From Pseudogymnoascus destructans (Eukaryota > Ascomycota > Leotiomycetes > Thelebolales > Thelebolaceae), in NCBI RefSeq assembly GCF_001641265.1, contig NW_020167530.1, positions 124,001 through 188,000 of the forward strand: 64,000 bases of DNA. The letters run 5' to 3'. The translations under genes and the position numbers were made by a program. Every line of letters starts with the position of its first letter. The first letter of the stretch is position 1. Below are positions 1-10,469 of this stretch, piece by piece. The notes under the pieces are model-generated. The model saw nothing but the letters and a program-made list of their open reading frames with translations. It had not been told where the DNA came from and made no database searches.

Positions 1-2868
1 CTTGGCCACCGCAAGGCCGGCCGTTGGACTGCTGCGCAGAGTTGGTACGAAATAAAATTGGCTGAGAATCCCAGCGACGCTGAAGCGCAAGTGAACCTGC
101 TTGACTGTATGAAGGAGTCTGGCCAGTATGATGCTCTATTGAACTACGTCGAAGGCATAGAGAAATCCAGCTCGATTGTATCAAAGCTGCTTCCTTTTGC
201 AACGGAAGCGTCGTGGTCAACAAGCCGGTGGAACATGCTGGAGAAGTATGTTGCCAAAGCACCTGTTGAAATCGCGGGCGATTTCAATGTGAACATTGGC
301 CGCGTCTTACTCGCATTTCGTGATCGGGATTTCAACGTCTTCGACGCCGCAATAAAATCACTACGAGAGCATATTGCCGGCTCATTATCAGCGGATACAA
401 CCTCGTCTCTGGGATCTTGCCATGATTCCATGTTGCGGCTACACGTGTTGACGGAGCTGGATATGGTTGCTCATTCGTCTGACGATGCATCTCAGCGCCA
501 ACAGGTCCTATCGTCCCTTGACAGACGGCTTGAAGTAGTAGGTGCCTACCTCAATGACAAGCAGTATCTGCTTGGCCTGCGTCGAGCCGCAATGCAACTT
601 TCAAGGAATACATTCACCGAGGCCAACATAGCCTCCGCGTGGCTGACAAGCGCTCGCGTTGCCCGTAAAGGGAACGCCGTCCACCACTCCTTCAATGCGG
701 TCCTTCACGCATCTAGGCTTGGCGACGACTCTGCTATGATCGAGCATGCTCGGCTGATATGGAGAGAAGGCCATCACCGCAAAGCCATTCAGAGCCTCCA
801 AGGAGCTATCGACAACAATGCGTTTATCTCTCATAACCAAGCGCCGTCGGAACTGGAAACTGGCCAAGAGGGGAACCGAGACCAGCAAAATCTCCTCGCT
901 GCACGAGCACATCTATTGTTAGCCAAATGGCAAGATGACGCTGGACAGACACACTCTACCGCGTTGCGTTCGCAATATCAGTTTGCAGCAAAACTTTCTA
1001 TGACATGGGAGAGAGGCCACTACTACCTTGGCCGGCATTACAACAAACTACTTGAATCAGAGAAAACAATGGCCTCGGATCAACAAATATTATCCTTCCT
1101 CGCAGGAGAGATGGCGAGACTGGTTATCGAGAACTATCTACGTTCTTTGAGCTACGGCACCAAGTACGTCTATCAGACCTTACCACGTATCCTCACGCTG
1201 TGGCTGGACCTCGGAATGCAGATCACACAGCCTGTGGATGCCAAATATGGAACCAAGGAGTTCGCCACGACCTTGAAACTTAAGCAGAAAGAGCAGATTG
1301 CATCTATTCATCTTCGGTTTGACAAATATGTCCAAAAGATGCCCGCGTATATTTTCTATACGGCACTGCCACAGATTGTCGCAAGAATCGCCCATCCAAA
1401 TCAAGAAGTTTATCAATATCTACACCAGATTATTGTGAAGGTAGTTTCAACACATCCCCAACAGGCACTATGGACTCTCCTTGCAGTGATTACATCGACG
1501 CAAACCGAGCGAAAAACCCGCGGCGCAAGCATTCTGCAGACCTTATTCTCATCGTCGAGGAAACTAAGTCCAGCTGGGGTGGACCTAAAATCGATGATCC
1601 AGAAAGGGCAAAAACTGTCACAGCAACTCCTCGTCGCTTGTACAGCTGGCGACTTTCCTACGAATCGGACAACTTTCGTCAGCATCACGAAGCATCTCGG
1701 TTTCAACCCAAAACAGTGCTGTCCCAGTCCACTCGCGGTCCCTATTGAGAGCGCGCTTACTGCTACGCTGCCTACTCTTGCCGACAGCGTAGGATCACAC
1801 AAGGCTTTCTCAAGAGACGTCATCACAATTGACGGGTTTGCAGATGAAGTCATGGTGCTCAGTTCTCTCCAGCGACCTCGAAAGCTGACAACAAGAGGCT
1901 CAGATGGAAAGCTGTACGGGCTGCTTTGCAAGCCAAAGGATGACCTCCGGAAAGATCAGCGCCTTATGGAATTCAATAGCATGATTAATCGCTCTCTGAA
2001 GCGAGATGCAGAAGCAAGCAAACGCCAACTGTACATAAAGACATATGCAGTAACGCCCCTCAATGAAGAATGCGGCATAATCGAATGGGTAGATGGCCTT
2101 AAAACACTTCGCGACATCCTTTTGGGGTTCTACAAGTCAATCGGGGTCGCCCCAAATTATACGGAACTCCGAGTTCTTCTCAAAGATGCCAGCGAAAATG
2201 ATGACAGGCTATTTCTCTTCAAGGACAAAATACTTGCACAACTACCTCCCGTATTCCATCAGTGGTTCGTCCAGCAGTTTCCTGAGCCTTCATCGTGGTT
2301 CACTGCAAGGCTCAAGTACACACGCTCATGCGCCGTGATGTCAATGGTGGGCACAATCCTAGGTTTGGGTGATCGTCATGGCGAGAACATCCTATTCGAG
2401 GAAGGAAACGGCGGGACCTTTCACGTCGACTTCAATTGCCTCTTCGACAAAGGCCTCACTTTTCAGCAGCCTGAGAGAGTGCCATTCAGGTTGACGCACA
2501 ATATGGTTGATGCTATGGGCGTCTACGGTTATGAGGGACCCTTCCGCACTTCCTCAGAGATCTCACTCAGGCTTCTTCGCCAGCACGAAGAGACACTGAT
2601 GACGATATTGGAAGCGTTCGTATACGACCCCACACTCGACTTATTGGAGAACAAGAATAAGAAGAGGAGAGAGCGTGATCCCGCCCTACAGACGGTGCCA
2701 AATACGCCGCAGGGTGTTCTAAAGAGCATTCGGAGGAAGATGAGGGGACTGTTGGAGGGCGATAGTGTTCCGTTGGGGGTGGAGGGGCAGGTGGATGAGT
2801 TGATCAAGCAGGCTACAAGCACGAAGAATTTAGTGGGTATGTATATCGGATGGTGCGCCTTCTTTTAG
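1..2868 (+). CDS. mec1: ATR/Mec1/UvsB-type checkpoint kinase, 3' part
   Basis: The frame is open from the first base of the window, so this is the C-terminal ~955 residues of a larger gene that starts upstream; the first visible residues are not a start. The protein is a PI3K-like protein kinase of the ATR/Mec1 (UvsB in Aspergillus) group, which senses RPA-coated single-stranded DNA and phosphorylates checkpoint targets in the nucleus. The order seen is a helical FAT region (about 1-1750), a kinase domain with the catalytic loop GLGDRHGEN (about 2365-2391) and the metal-binding loop HVDFN (about 2419-2433), and a terminal FATC segment ending MYIGWCAFF, which is ATR-like. No intron is seen in this part. 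Assignment to ATR rather than Tel1/ATM or Tor rests on the FATC end and on the residues leading into the kinase lobe. Confidence 0.93.
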   Translation, partial: LGHRKAGRWTAAQSWYEIKLAENPSDAEAQVNLLDCMKESGQYDALLNYVEGIEKSSSIVSKLLPFATEASWSTSRWNMLEKYVAKAPVEIAGDFNVNIGRVLLAFRDRDFNVFDAAIKSLREHIAGSLSADTTSSLGSCHDSMLRLHVLTELDMVAHSSDDASQRQQVLSSLDRRLEVVGAYLNDKQYLLGLRRAAMQLSRNTFTEANIASAWLTSARVARKGNAVHHSFNAVLHASRLGDDSAMIEHARLIWREGHHRKAIQSLQGAIDNNAFISHNQAPSELETGQEGNRDQQNLLAARAHLLLAKWQDDAGQTHSTALRSQYQFAAKLSMTWERGHYYLGRHYNKLLESEKTMASDQQILSFLAGEMARLVIENYLRSLSYGTKYVYQTLPRILTLWLDLGMQITQPVDAKYGTKEFATTLKLKQKEQIASIHLRFDKYVQKMPAYIFYTALPQIVARIAHPNQEVYQYLHQIIVKVVSTHPQQALWTLLAVITSTQTERKTRGASILQTLFSSSRKLSPAGVDLKSMIQKGQKLSQQLLVACTAGDFPTNRTTFVSITKHLGFNPKQCCPSPLAVPIESALTATLPTLADSVGSHKAFSRDVITIDGFADEVMVLSSLQRPRKLTTRGSDGKLYGLLCKPKDDLRKDQRLMEFNSMINRSLKRDAEASKRQLYIKTYAVTPLNEECGIIEWVDGLKTLRDILLGFYKSIGVAPNYTELRVLLKDASENDDRLFLFKDKILAQLPPVFHQWFVQQFPEPSSWFTARLKYTRSCAVMSMVGTILGLGDRHGENILFEEGNGGTFHVDFNCLFDKGLTFQQPERVPFRLTHNMVDAMGVYGYEGPFRTSSEISLRLLRQHEETLMTILEAFVYDPTLDLLENKNKKRRERDPALQTVPNTPQGVLKSIRRKMRGLLEGDSVPLGVEGQVDELIKQATSTKNLVGMYIGWCAFF

Positions 2869-3307
2869 GTTTTTTAATGGGGAGATTTAGGAATAGAGAT
2901 GGTAGTTACGGAGTAGTCAGGAAGGTAAAGGCTAGATCGTATTATAATGAGCGGTTATGGAGGATACTAGCTAGGGTCAGTCTTTGGAATACAGGGCGTA
3001 GCTAGATTCCAGAATCTACAATTACAAGCAGTATTATTGTATGTACAATTATTCGGTGGTGTGTCTTCCTGTTAGACTGGCTGTCTACCGTAGTAGCAAG
3101 TTATTTTGTGGATATCTGCCACAAATGCCTCAGCTCCGCCCGCAACTACCTAGTCGCAAGAACAAAAAAAACTCTGGAACTATTTTGCTATATCGCGGCC
3201 ATGTCGCAACTGCCAGCCACTAGCCCAACTAGCTACGCAGAACTAACCTTTCAAATCGCAAGCTACAGTAACCCTTCGTCCTCGCGGGACAGTTAACGAT
3301 TTGGGTA
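2869..3307. other. 3' flank of the kinase gene up to the first transposon
   Basis: No convincing gene is seen. The stretch holds the probable 3' UTR and an AT-rich flank. The last two bases (TA at 3306-3307) are the target duplication of the neighbouring pogo element. Confidence 0.5.
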
Positions 3308-5161
3308 ACGTGCATGTATAACGAAAGTGCCAAACAAGCGAAAGTGCCAAAATATCGCGACTACCCCATAAGAATTGCGATAAATCCACCACAACAATAT
3401 AAATTAATTAAAACTACTCGGAGTCCTCTTCCTCAGACCTGTCTATTACAATCTGACAAGTGCGCGCATTGTGTCCAGTCTCACCACACTTGCCACAGCG
3501 ACGTGCATGGGTTTCTTCCCTTGGCTTCTGACCACTACATGCCCTTACTTCTTGCTCTACTTGCTGCACAACGTCCCTCTCGTCCTGTAGCTCCTGTGCT
3601 ACCTGTTGACTAAGTGATCCTCCTTGCTGTAGTCGTGTTTTTTTAGCTCTCCGGCGCTTGCTTAGCACTTCATTTGCCTGTCGCAGGTTTTGGTTCTCTG
3701 CTTTTAACAATGCTAATTGATGCATTATTTGCGATGCACCCTTTGTAAACTGGTCAACAGCTGCATAGATTGAGGTTGGAGAGCTATTTTGATGATGCGC
3801 AATTCGGTTTTTAATGAAAGTAGACTGTGATACAGCTTCAGTTGGGTTATTTGGTGTCTGAGAAACCCATGGTTGAGCGGTGTTTGGGCGAGAGGTTGGA
3901 GGTGTTGGCGTCTTAAACCTAAGGTCAAGTGTAGATATTACACTCTTAGGGCTAAATGGAAGAAGCCCAGCACCTCGGAACCCTCCCTGAATATTGCTTT
4001 CTGTCATTGCAATGTTAAATGCAGCGTGGAAGGCAGGAAAGAAGTCATCCTTAGTAATGTGAATAATATGAGCCCGCATCATATCTTCAATTTGCCGACC
4101 GTAAGCTCTCTTTAATGGGCCAAAACAGCCAACATCAAGTGGTTAGAGTATATGGGAAGAGTGAGCAGGCATACAAAGCGTAATAATGTTGTGTTCTTTG
4201 CAGTACTCCTCAAACTTGTCTGAGTGGTGGCTCTCATGACCATCAAGGACTAACAAGCGATAACCACCAACACTCCGGGGCTTTGTGTGCTTCTCAAAAT
4301 GCTGAATCCAATCCATACCTCTCTCGTTTGTAGTCCAGCCATTTGCAGTAACAGCCCAATCTGCTGGAAATCCGCTATTCTCATACCAAGATGCAAGGTG
4401 GTTTTTACCTGCCACAATGACAAATGGCGGCACTGCCCAACCTTGAGAACTAACGCCTTGGATTACTGTAACCCATTCCCGATTGCCAGGCTGCACCTTT
4501 TTTGCCTTTGCCCGCCCATCTGAGCTCGTTACTACCGTTGCGCTTGAGATGACGCCCATCATAAACCCAGTCTCATCAAAGTTGTAGATATCTGCATTGT
4601 TGATGCCATACTTTAGAATTGTGTTCCATACAAGCTCAAACCAGCCACGAATGACTTCTGGATCTTCGCACTTAGCCCTCTGGTAGTCGTATTTTCGCTG
4701 GAAGCGTGTCCGGAGCTCTACATGGCGCTTAACAAAGTTTGAAGCCCAACGTGACCCGACGCGTGGCGCGTCGCGTGTTGCAAGTAGTCGATTTGCCATA
4801 TCTTCAACAATAGACAACTGAGGAGGGAACCCTTTAGCAGCTAAGTCAAGTATATACTGAACAAGAACTGATTCCTCTAGGTTACTTAATTTCCGTAAGT
4901 TGGCTTGGATATCGCGTCGTGAAGGTACGCCTTGTAAACGGTGACGTAGCTTGCGGTGGTCTACGAAATAGATCCTAGCTGCAACTCGAAGGCGCAAATT
5001 TGGGTCGCTTTGCATAGCTTGGATAGCTAGCACTAATTTGCTGTCATCATTTTTATGGCGCATGTTTTGTTGTGGAGGAATTTAACATTTAGTTGGGGGG
5101 GTTGGTCGCCGCATGATTTTGGCACTTTCGCTTGTTTGGCACTTTCGTTATACATGCACGT
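3308..5161 (-). mobile_element. Fot1/pogo-like DNA transposon, copy 1
   Basis: This is a 1854-bp element bounded by inverted repeats of about 45 bp that begin ACGTGCATGTATAACGAAAG, with TA duplications at 3306-3307 and 5162-5163. The inverted repeat contains two tandem copies of a CGAAAGTGCCAAA-type box. It carries one transposase frame on the minus strand, interrupted by a stop. Two closely related copies lie at 56640-58338 and 58674-60533. Confidence 0.92.
3414..5063 (-). pseudogene. pogo-like DDE transposase, one nonsense codon
   Basis: The frame runs from 5063 down to 3414 and matches the intact 551-residue transposase at 58772-60427 along its length. A single in-frame TAA at 4143-4145 replaces the glutamine that follows AHSSHxL, just before the third catalytic aspartate. 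The frame continues unchanged on both sides, so only this stop breaks it. N-terminal helix-turn-helix, DDE catalytic region and C-terminal CCHC knuckle are all present. The change fits a C-to-T mutation (for example CAA to TAA), as repeat-induced point mutation would give, but one site is weak evidence. Confidence 0.9.
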
Positions 5162-5216
5162 TATCGGCTATTATACTTTAAATCTCTTTCTTCTGCTTAG
5201 AGGTCGGCTCTACTTA

Positions 5217-5900
5217 ATGGCCACAGAGGATGAGCTTATTGAGCTTACTCTCCCTGACTACTGGAACCAGCGCTATGTCTTCGAGAAAGAGATAAACCAA
5301 GGCGAGGACCCTGGTTCCTATGAATGGTTTTGTGACTTTGGGAAGCTACGCCCTTTCTTCACAAAACATCTTCCAGCTCCCTCTAACAAATACCATATAT
5401 TGCATTTGGGTTGTGGAAATAGTGTATGTTTCCATTACCGAGCCAAGTTTTAATACTCATAAAGAAATTCCAATATTAACATACATGTGCGCCAACTCTA
5501 GACCATGACAGCCGATCTCTACAACCTGGGATACACGAACCAGACTAGTGTTGATTTCTCCCCAGTAGTCATCGAGGCAATGGAAGCAAAGTATTCAGAG
5601 CTGAATACCCAATGGCGCGTCATGGACATTCGCCAGCTAGAATTGCCGGATAGATCAATTAATGTAGCCATCGACAAAATTAGAATGGACGCGATGATCC
5701 ACAGTTCGTGAGGATGTACGAAGAAATGTAGGCCAATATGTAGACGAGGTAGAGTAAATTTCTCATATTTGACACCGACATGCTAATTATCGCAGGTTAC
5801 CGGAGTGCTGAAGCCCGGAGTGGAGGATGGATATCTACATGTGAGAAATGGTCCGGAAGTGTTAAGAGATATTAGTACAAGCATGATAGCCATGGGCTGT
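5217..5900 (+). pseudogene. Class I SAM-dependent methyltransferase relic
   Basis: From the ATG at 5217 the frame reads into a motif-I-like LHLGCGNS at about 5402-5425. An intron-like gap (about 5426-5503) follows, then a frame from about 5507 that holds a VDFSP motif II and an IDK..MDAM segment. After a stop at 5709-5711 the similarity continues in a shifted frame (EDVRRNVGQYVDEV), then after a second intron-like gap (about 5750-5794) with VLKPG. This order is that of METTL13/EEF1A-lysine-methyltransferase-like proteins. The frameshift and the missing C-terminal strand show that it is broken. It lies between two pogo-type elements and may be the remnant of a host gene. Confidence 0.65.
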
Positions 5901-6919
5901 GAAGTAACCTAATCTGATTTAAAATTTTACTATAGTTGCAAGTTGCGATGCCTAAAAGTCTGAAGAAAGTGTGCAAGCAATTTAAACTGATAGGTTTTGA
6001 TCCACCCGACGACTTCATCTGCACTACAGGTTCTGTGAATATTACTGCTACGCACAGAACTTTCCAGATTTTTAGGCGACATGAGGACTAACGTAAGTCA
6101 TGGCGTAACGCGGGGGATGGCGTAACGCGGGGAATTCACCCCGCCGACTTCTGATAACTGTGAATAACTCAACAATGGTTCGCTGTAAAAGCCTGGGTGT
6201 TGCTGAGCGTAAAACTTTAATAGCCCAGGCAGTATTAGACGTCCAATCTAAGAAGTATAAGAGTGCATATCACGCTGAGAAAGTGCTGGGGCTGCAGAAG
6301 AGTTCAGTGACGCGACGCGTCAATGGAGGTTTGACACGCTCCCAAGCCCGCCAGAAACAGTAGAATTTATCAGGCGCGCAAGAACAGATACTTCTAAAGT
6401 GGATTAAAAACCTAACAATCAGCGGCTATTCTCCAGGGCATCGGTTGTTGAAGGAAATAGCTGAAGAACTCCGGTCGCACCGGTCACTCAATTTTGACGA
6501 CACGACGCCAAACTTACTTCTACCCCAACCACGATTTTCCCTCGGTCGCGACTGGGTACCACGATTCATACAACGACATCCCCTCCGTCTGTGCAGATGC
6601 ACTCGACCATCGAAACCCATTCCTGACGGCCAGGATGCGCTTGATGCTTCGTACGAAGCGGTGAATCAAGTATAATCCAAGTAGATTCCATTGTCCCAAT
6701 CGAAAATCCGGATTCATCCATGTTATATGTGTTCTCTTGCGTGATTCCAAACTCTTGAACCACCTTGGTGTACGCGTTAAACCATGCCGTAAGCACTGGT
6801 TTTGTTGCACCATCCATGTGTACAGTTTCGATCCGTCGCCCAATAGCGACCTGTACATCCTCCCACCCCTCGGGATCTTTAAGGGCAAGAACGTTCTCCA
6901 ATCATGGATTCCGCCCGCA

Positions 6920-7394
6920 TGTAACGCTGACTTCTAAACGATAGAAGACACAGAGGTTCTCTTGCGTAAAGGTTTACTTATCAGAGGAGGCAGGGGATCA
7001 GACACAAAGGCTTCAAGTAACACGTTACTAGTATATAACAAATACTGTATTGAGTTGAGCACGAAGCTCCTATCTAAGGAAATACTATCTACTTATATAG
7101 TGGCGTCGTGCCTAGTGGACTCTTGGGAACTCACTCGAGTCCTCAGAGTCCTGGACTCTTAGGACTCTTCTCATCATCCTGCGAGTCCATCACGTGCCTA
7201 GTGGACTCCTGGGAACTCACTCGAGTCCTCGGAGTCCTGGACTCTTAGGACTCTTCTCATCATCCTGCGAGTCCGTCACGTGATACTTTCGGAACTACTA
7301 TTCCCCGCTGCCCCTCCAGGTACCAGGGCCGGTCTCATGCGACCTCCCTCCTTCCTGTCCTGTAGTTGGCCAGCCTTCTTGTTCCGTCGTAACA
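6920..7394 (-). repeat. Solo LTR, family III, with CCGCA duplication
   Basis: The stretch begins TGTAACGCTGAC and ends CGTCGTAACA, and is flanked by the 5-bp direct repeat CCGCA at 6915-6919 and 7395-7399. Removing the insert plus one repeat rejoins the transposase frame exactly (WIPPA followed by VIDQWFF). The first ~190 bp match the solo LTR at 22208-22605 and the 3' LTR at 62475-62871 in reverse. The remaining part differs and holds an 86-bp tandem duplication. Orientation is inferred from the LTR at 62475-62871, where pol and a purine tract fix the sense. Confidence 0.88.
7108..7279. repeat. 86-bp tandem duplication inside the solo LTR
   Basis: Two near-identical 86-bp units (7108-7193 and 7194-7279) start GTGCCTAGTGGACTC and end in a CAC next to the following GTG. 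They are absent from the other two copies of this LTR in the window. Confidence 0.85.
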
Positions 7395-8432
7395 CCGCAG
7401 TCATCGACCAGTGGTTCTTCTCTGCGAATACGAAAGGCTGGACAAGCAACCTCCATGGGTTGGAGTGGTTAAAACGCATCTTTGAGCCAACAACACGTAC
7501 AAAAGCAGATGGTCAGCACCGGCTTCTTATATGTGATGGCCACGACTCACACATTAGCGGGAGTTTCATTGCGCATTGCATGCAGAACCATATTGTATTA
7601 CTGATACTTCCCCCTCATACATCGCACTTACTACAACCACTGGATGTTGCGATATTCGGCCCGCTAAAAAAGCGTCTGACACTCCCCACTCAACCAAGCG
7701 CAACTTGCGCGCATACAGAAGTATGAATGGATGGAGGCATACATCCAGGCACGGCTTGATGTATGCAACCATCAGAACATTGAGTCAGCATACCATGGCG
7801 CTGGCTTGTTTCCTTTTAATCCCCAGCGAGCATTGCGTATGCTGCTCAATGCTGAACCATCAGTCGAGGCTGACCGACCAAAAACACCACATCAGTATGA
7901 TATTTTTGACCGAGTCTTTATCAACAGCTCCCCCCCAGATGGGATGACCTTACGCTCTGCAAATGTGCTTCTTACAACTACGATTAATAGTGGTGGGGTG
8001 CTGTCAACACCAGTGCGGACGTACATCCAAAAACTCAGTTGCGTCAGAGCAACTTCGAGCACGCAGCATTGTCCACCAACTCGATGCCAACAACCTGCGA
8101 TCAGTTATAAAGCAACGTACGGTACGTACGAAGGGGAAAAGGGTTATTCTGAAGGGTCACTTTCATGTTTCTATGCAAGAGTTGTGTGATGCGGTGATGG
8201 AGGCGGAAAAGGTGACACATAACCCAAGTAAGAAAAAGCGCAAAACAAAGGATAAGAACGCCTCCTCAGACATTTAAATTGACGAGTATATTGAGGAAGA
8301 AGCAGGGGAACAATCTAAGAGTGACGGTGGATCATGTATTATCGTTGATTGTAGTTAAATTTACAGATTTGTTGTGTTCTCTTCAAATTTCCACCGCGTT
8401 ACGCCATCCCCCGCGTTACGCCATGACTTACG

Positions 8433-8864
8433 TTATAGTTCCTCATTGAGGTCTTGAATTTGATAATGGTCTATATCTGCATTTGCAGTCCCATCGCTAA
8501 GCCATGTAGCCCCCCCATTTAAGCTTTCCAAGGCCTTGGCTGTATCCAAAATACTCTGGGGAAAGCTGATCCATTCCTTCCCAGTCGCCTCCACCGCCTT
8601 CTGCCCCGAAATACGCGACATGCCGGGAAAGTTCGAGATCTTGACAATCCTGCCATTTGCATCCTTCTTGAACAAATAACCCGTCTCGGGGTCACCGATC
8701 GAGATATTCTTGTGCTCGGGATACTGCGTGCACAAGATATCGGCGATGCCTTGGTTTGGGCCGATGCCGCTGCTAGCGATGTTGTCTTGTTGAGCTCCTT
8801 TTCCATTATCACTATCTATCCCTCCATCGTCATAGGTCTCCCGTCCTCGTCCCCTCATCGCCAT
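8433..8864 (-). pseudogene. Unrecognised ORF cut by transposon insertion
   Basis: This is a 143-residue frame whose stop codon (TAA) is formed by the TA target duplication and first base of the pogo element that ends at 8433, so the natural C-terminus is lost. The protein contains a mixed, ordinary-looking segment (about 40-115, with GYLFKKDANGRIVKI) and no low-complexity repeats. I do not recognise the family. It may be the remnant of a host gene, or a chance frame. Confidence 0.35.
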
Positions 8865-8883
8865 CCAAGCTCAACGAGACCCT

Positions 8884-9070
8884 CAATGCCAGCTATTGGC
8901 GGCACAAACACTCTCCTCATTTCTGCTTTAGAGCAGGCCGGCTCACAGCTTGAAGCCGTGGTGATCACTTCATCCGTCGCCGCACTATAGAACCGGGGAG
9001 CTCCAGAAGGACATGTACCACGGAGGTCGACGAGAACACTTATGCTATTGAGGCAGCCAAGAATGTAGAC
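8884..9070 (+). pseudogene. Short-chain dehydrogenase/epimerase relic
   Basis: The frame reads PAIGGTNTLLISALEQAG then AVVITSSVAAL. This is the conserved 'PA..GT..LL..AL..AG..L...V.TSSVAA' block of extended SDRs (dihydroflavonol-reductase-like). After a stop, similarity continues in another frame with APEGHV then TEVDENTYAIEAAKN, up to 9070. There the hAT terminus CAGTGTTG begins. Only the central part of the fold is left. The GxxGxxG nucleotide-binding start and the YxxxK catalytic motif are not in this fragment. Confidence 0.55.
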
Positions 9071-10469
9071 CAGTGTTGCCCGAGTAGTACTCGACTCGAA
9101 GAAATCTGAACTACTCGAGTAGTACTCGAGTAGTTGCCAAGACAGCCAAGAGAGCGGGGTAAGGACGTAGACAGAATTATAGCATAGGCAAAGTGAAGCT
9201 TTCAATGACTTGAATATTACTGTGATACTTACCATCATCAAGATGAGCGAGTCTTCGCTATCACCGCCGCCCCTAGACGACCCGGGCGAATATGAGAATG
9301 CCTCTCAAGATCCACTCTTGCCCCTACCACTTGTACGCATGCATGTACGGCCTCAAGACCAACTGTTACCAGATTCTGACTCAATCCTCTTTGCAAAGGG
9401 TCTATACTCTCGTACTATTCTTGATAATGCACCTTTAAGAATATCATTTAAGTGCTTGCAGCCACATTGCACATATACACCATCACAACCTACAAAGATG
9501 CAGACAACGAGTAATCTTTGGAAGCATTTAAAGACACAATATCCAGCAATACATGCACAATATAAGAAAAAACATGTTCAAGACGGAGATACACAGCCTT
9601 CTTCTTCAACTACAGCTACATTCTTCCAGCCTCGCAAAGTACCTAGCCATGCACCAAATTCGTCAAAATTTAGAGAGCTTCTACTCTCATTTATTGTGTC
9701 TAATAACCTACCATTGCATACATCTGAGAGTCTATCCTTCTGGCAGCTTGTTAGCCATTTAAATCCAACAACACTTGTAACTGGATGGACGACAATTGCA
9801 AGAGACTTGCAACAGATATTTTGCATTCATAAAGCAAGGTTACAACTTGAATTACAGCAGCATACTGCACAAGGTGGACGGATATCTTTAACAACTGATA
9901 CTTGGTCTGCACGCAACTATTCTGAATATGCTGCAGTAACAGCACATTGGATCTCTGATAAGTGGCAGTTACGATGTACAGTCTTAGATGTTATTGAGCT
10001 TCAAGAGCCAATCCATTCTGGTGAATATCTTGCAGGGCAGTTAATAGCTGTTACAGACGACTATGGTATTACTCCTGCAGTTTTTACTATCACTCGTGAT
10101 AACGCTTCTGCAAACACTACCATGCTCTCAGAATATGAGAACTTAGCATGCAAGAACGAAACTACATTACAGCAACCATGGGCATATACAACAAAAGAAG
10201 GTGATGTCAGATGTATTGGGCACATTATAAACCTTGCTGTTCAAGCTGCTTTAACATCGTTAAAGGCAGTACCAGCAGATGAGCCAAACGCATACCGCCT
10301 TGAGTATGGAGCTGCCCGCTACCAGAAAATGAGTCAGTAGCTGTTCTTAGCAAACTTCGGCGTCATATATATGTGTTTCGCAACCGACGACAATGGAAGG
10401 ATGCCTTAAAAAAGCAATGTGAAGCTGCAAATATTGAGTTTAAGCAGCTTAGCCTCGATATGCCAGTAC
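9071..10469 (+). mobile_element. hAT transposon, 5' part
   Basis: The proposed left end is CAGTGTTGCCCGAG at 9071, a typical hAT terminus and similar to the CAGTGTTCGGCAC terminus of the second hAT at 40949. Subterminal palindromes built on ACTACTCGAGTAG follow (about 9115-9136). The element is interrupted at 10469 by an LTR with target duplication AGTAC. A hAT C-terminal domain lies beyond the nested insertions at 21217-21895 and may be its other end. An 8-bp duplication was looked for and not found. Confidence 0.72.
9243..10469 (+). pseudogene. hAT transposase, N-terminal half
   Basis: The start is ATG 9243 (MSESSLSP), matching the MSDSSLSD start of the second hAT copy. A BED-like zinc finger is seen at roughly residues 70-105 (C-x4-C then H-x5-H region around NLWKHLKTQYP, with the last ligand altered). 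The RNase H-like catalytic start LTTDTWSARN and the RDNASAN segment follow. The frame stops at 10338-10340. The similarity then continues one frame over (KLRRHIYVFRNRRQW, then LSLDMPV) until an LTR interrupts it at 10469. Confidence 0.85.

Larger units (their letters stand above)
6160..8277 (+). pseudogene. DDE/pogo transposase, inverted and LTR-interrupted
   Basis: The N-terminal Psq/HTH part reads from about 6175, meets a TAG at 6361-6363 and continues in the same frame into a CENP-B-type HTH ending WVPRFIQRHP (about 6580). The next protein segment, with the first catalytic motif YNMDESGF, lies on the minus strand (about 6855 down to 6582). The plus frame resumes with LPPLGIFKGKN near 6870 and is cut at 6919 by a solo LTR. 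It continues after 7394 with the second (LLICDGHDSH) and third (LLQPLDVAIFGPLK) DDE motifs. Frameshifts near 7690 and 8040 break the C-terminal part. All three catalytic aspartates are present but not in one frame or orientation. Confidence 0.88.
6091..8433 (+). mobile_element. Second pogo-like family, rearranged copy
   Basis: This is a 2343-bp element with inverted repeats of about 42 bp starting ACGTAAGTCATGGCGTAACG, flanked by TA at 6089-6090 and 8434-8435. As in the first family, the inverted repeat contains a tandem duplication, here of ATGGCGTAACGCGGGG. The transposase gene inside is destroyed by an internal inversion, an LTR insertion (6920-7394), a stop and frameshifts. Confidence 0.9.

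Noticed and set aside
1413..1931. 172-codon minus frame inside the kinase gene
   Set aside because: Lies wholly within the conserved kinase gene; no recognised motif.
7108..7279. CRISPR-like repeat
   Set aside because: Two adjacent 86-bp units without spacers in a fungal LTR; a simple tandem duplication.
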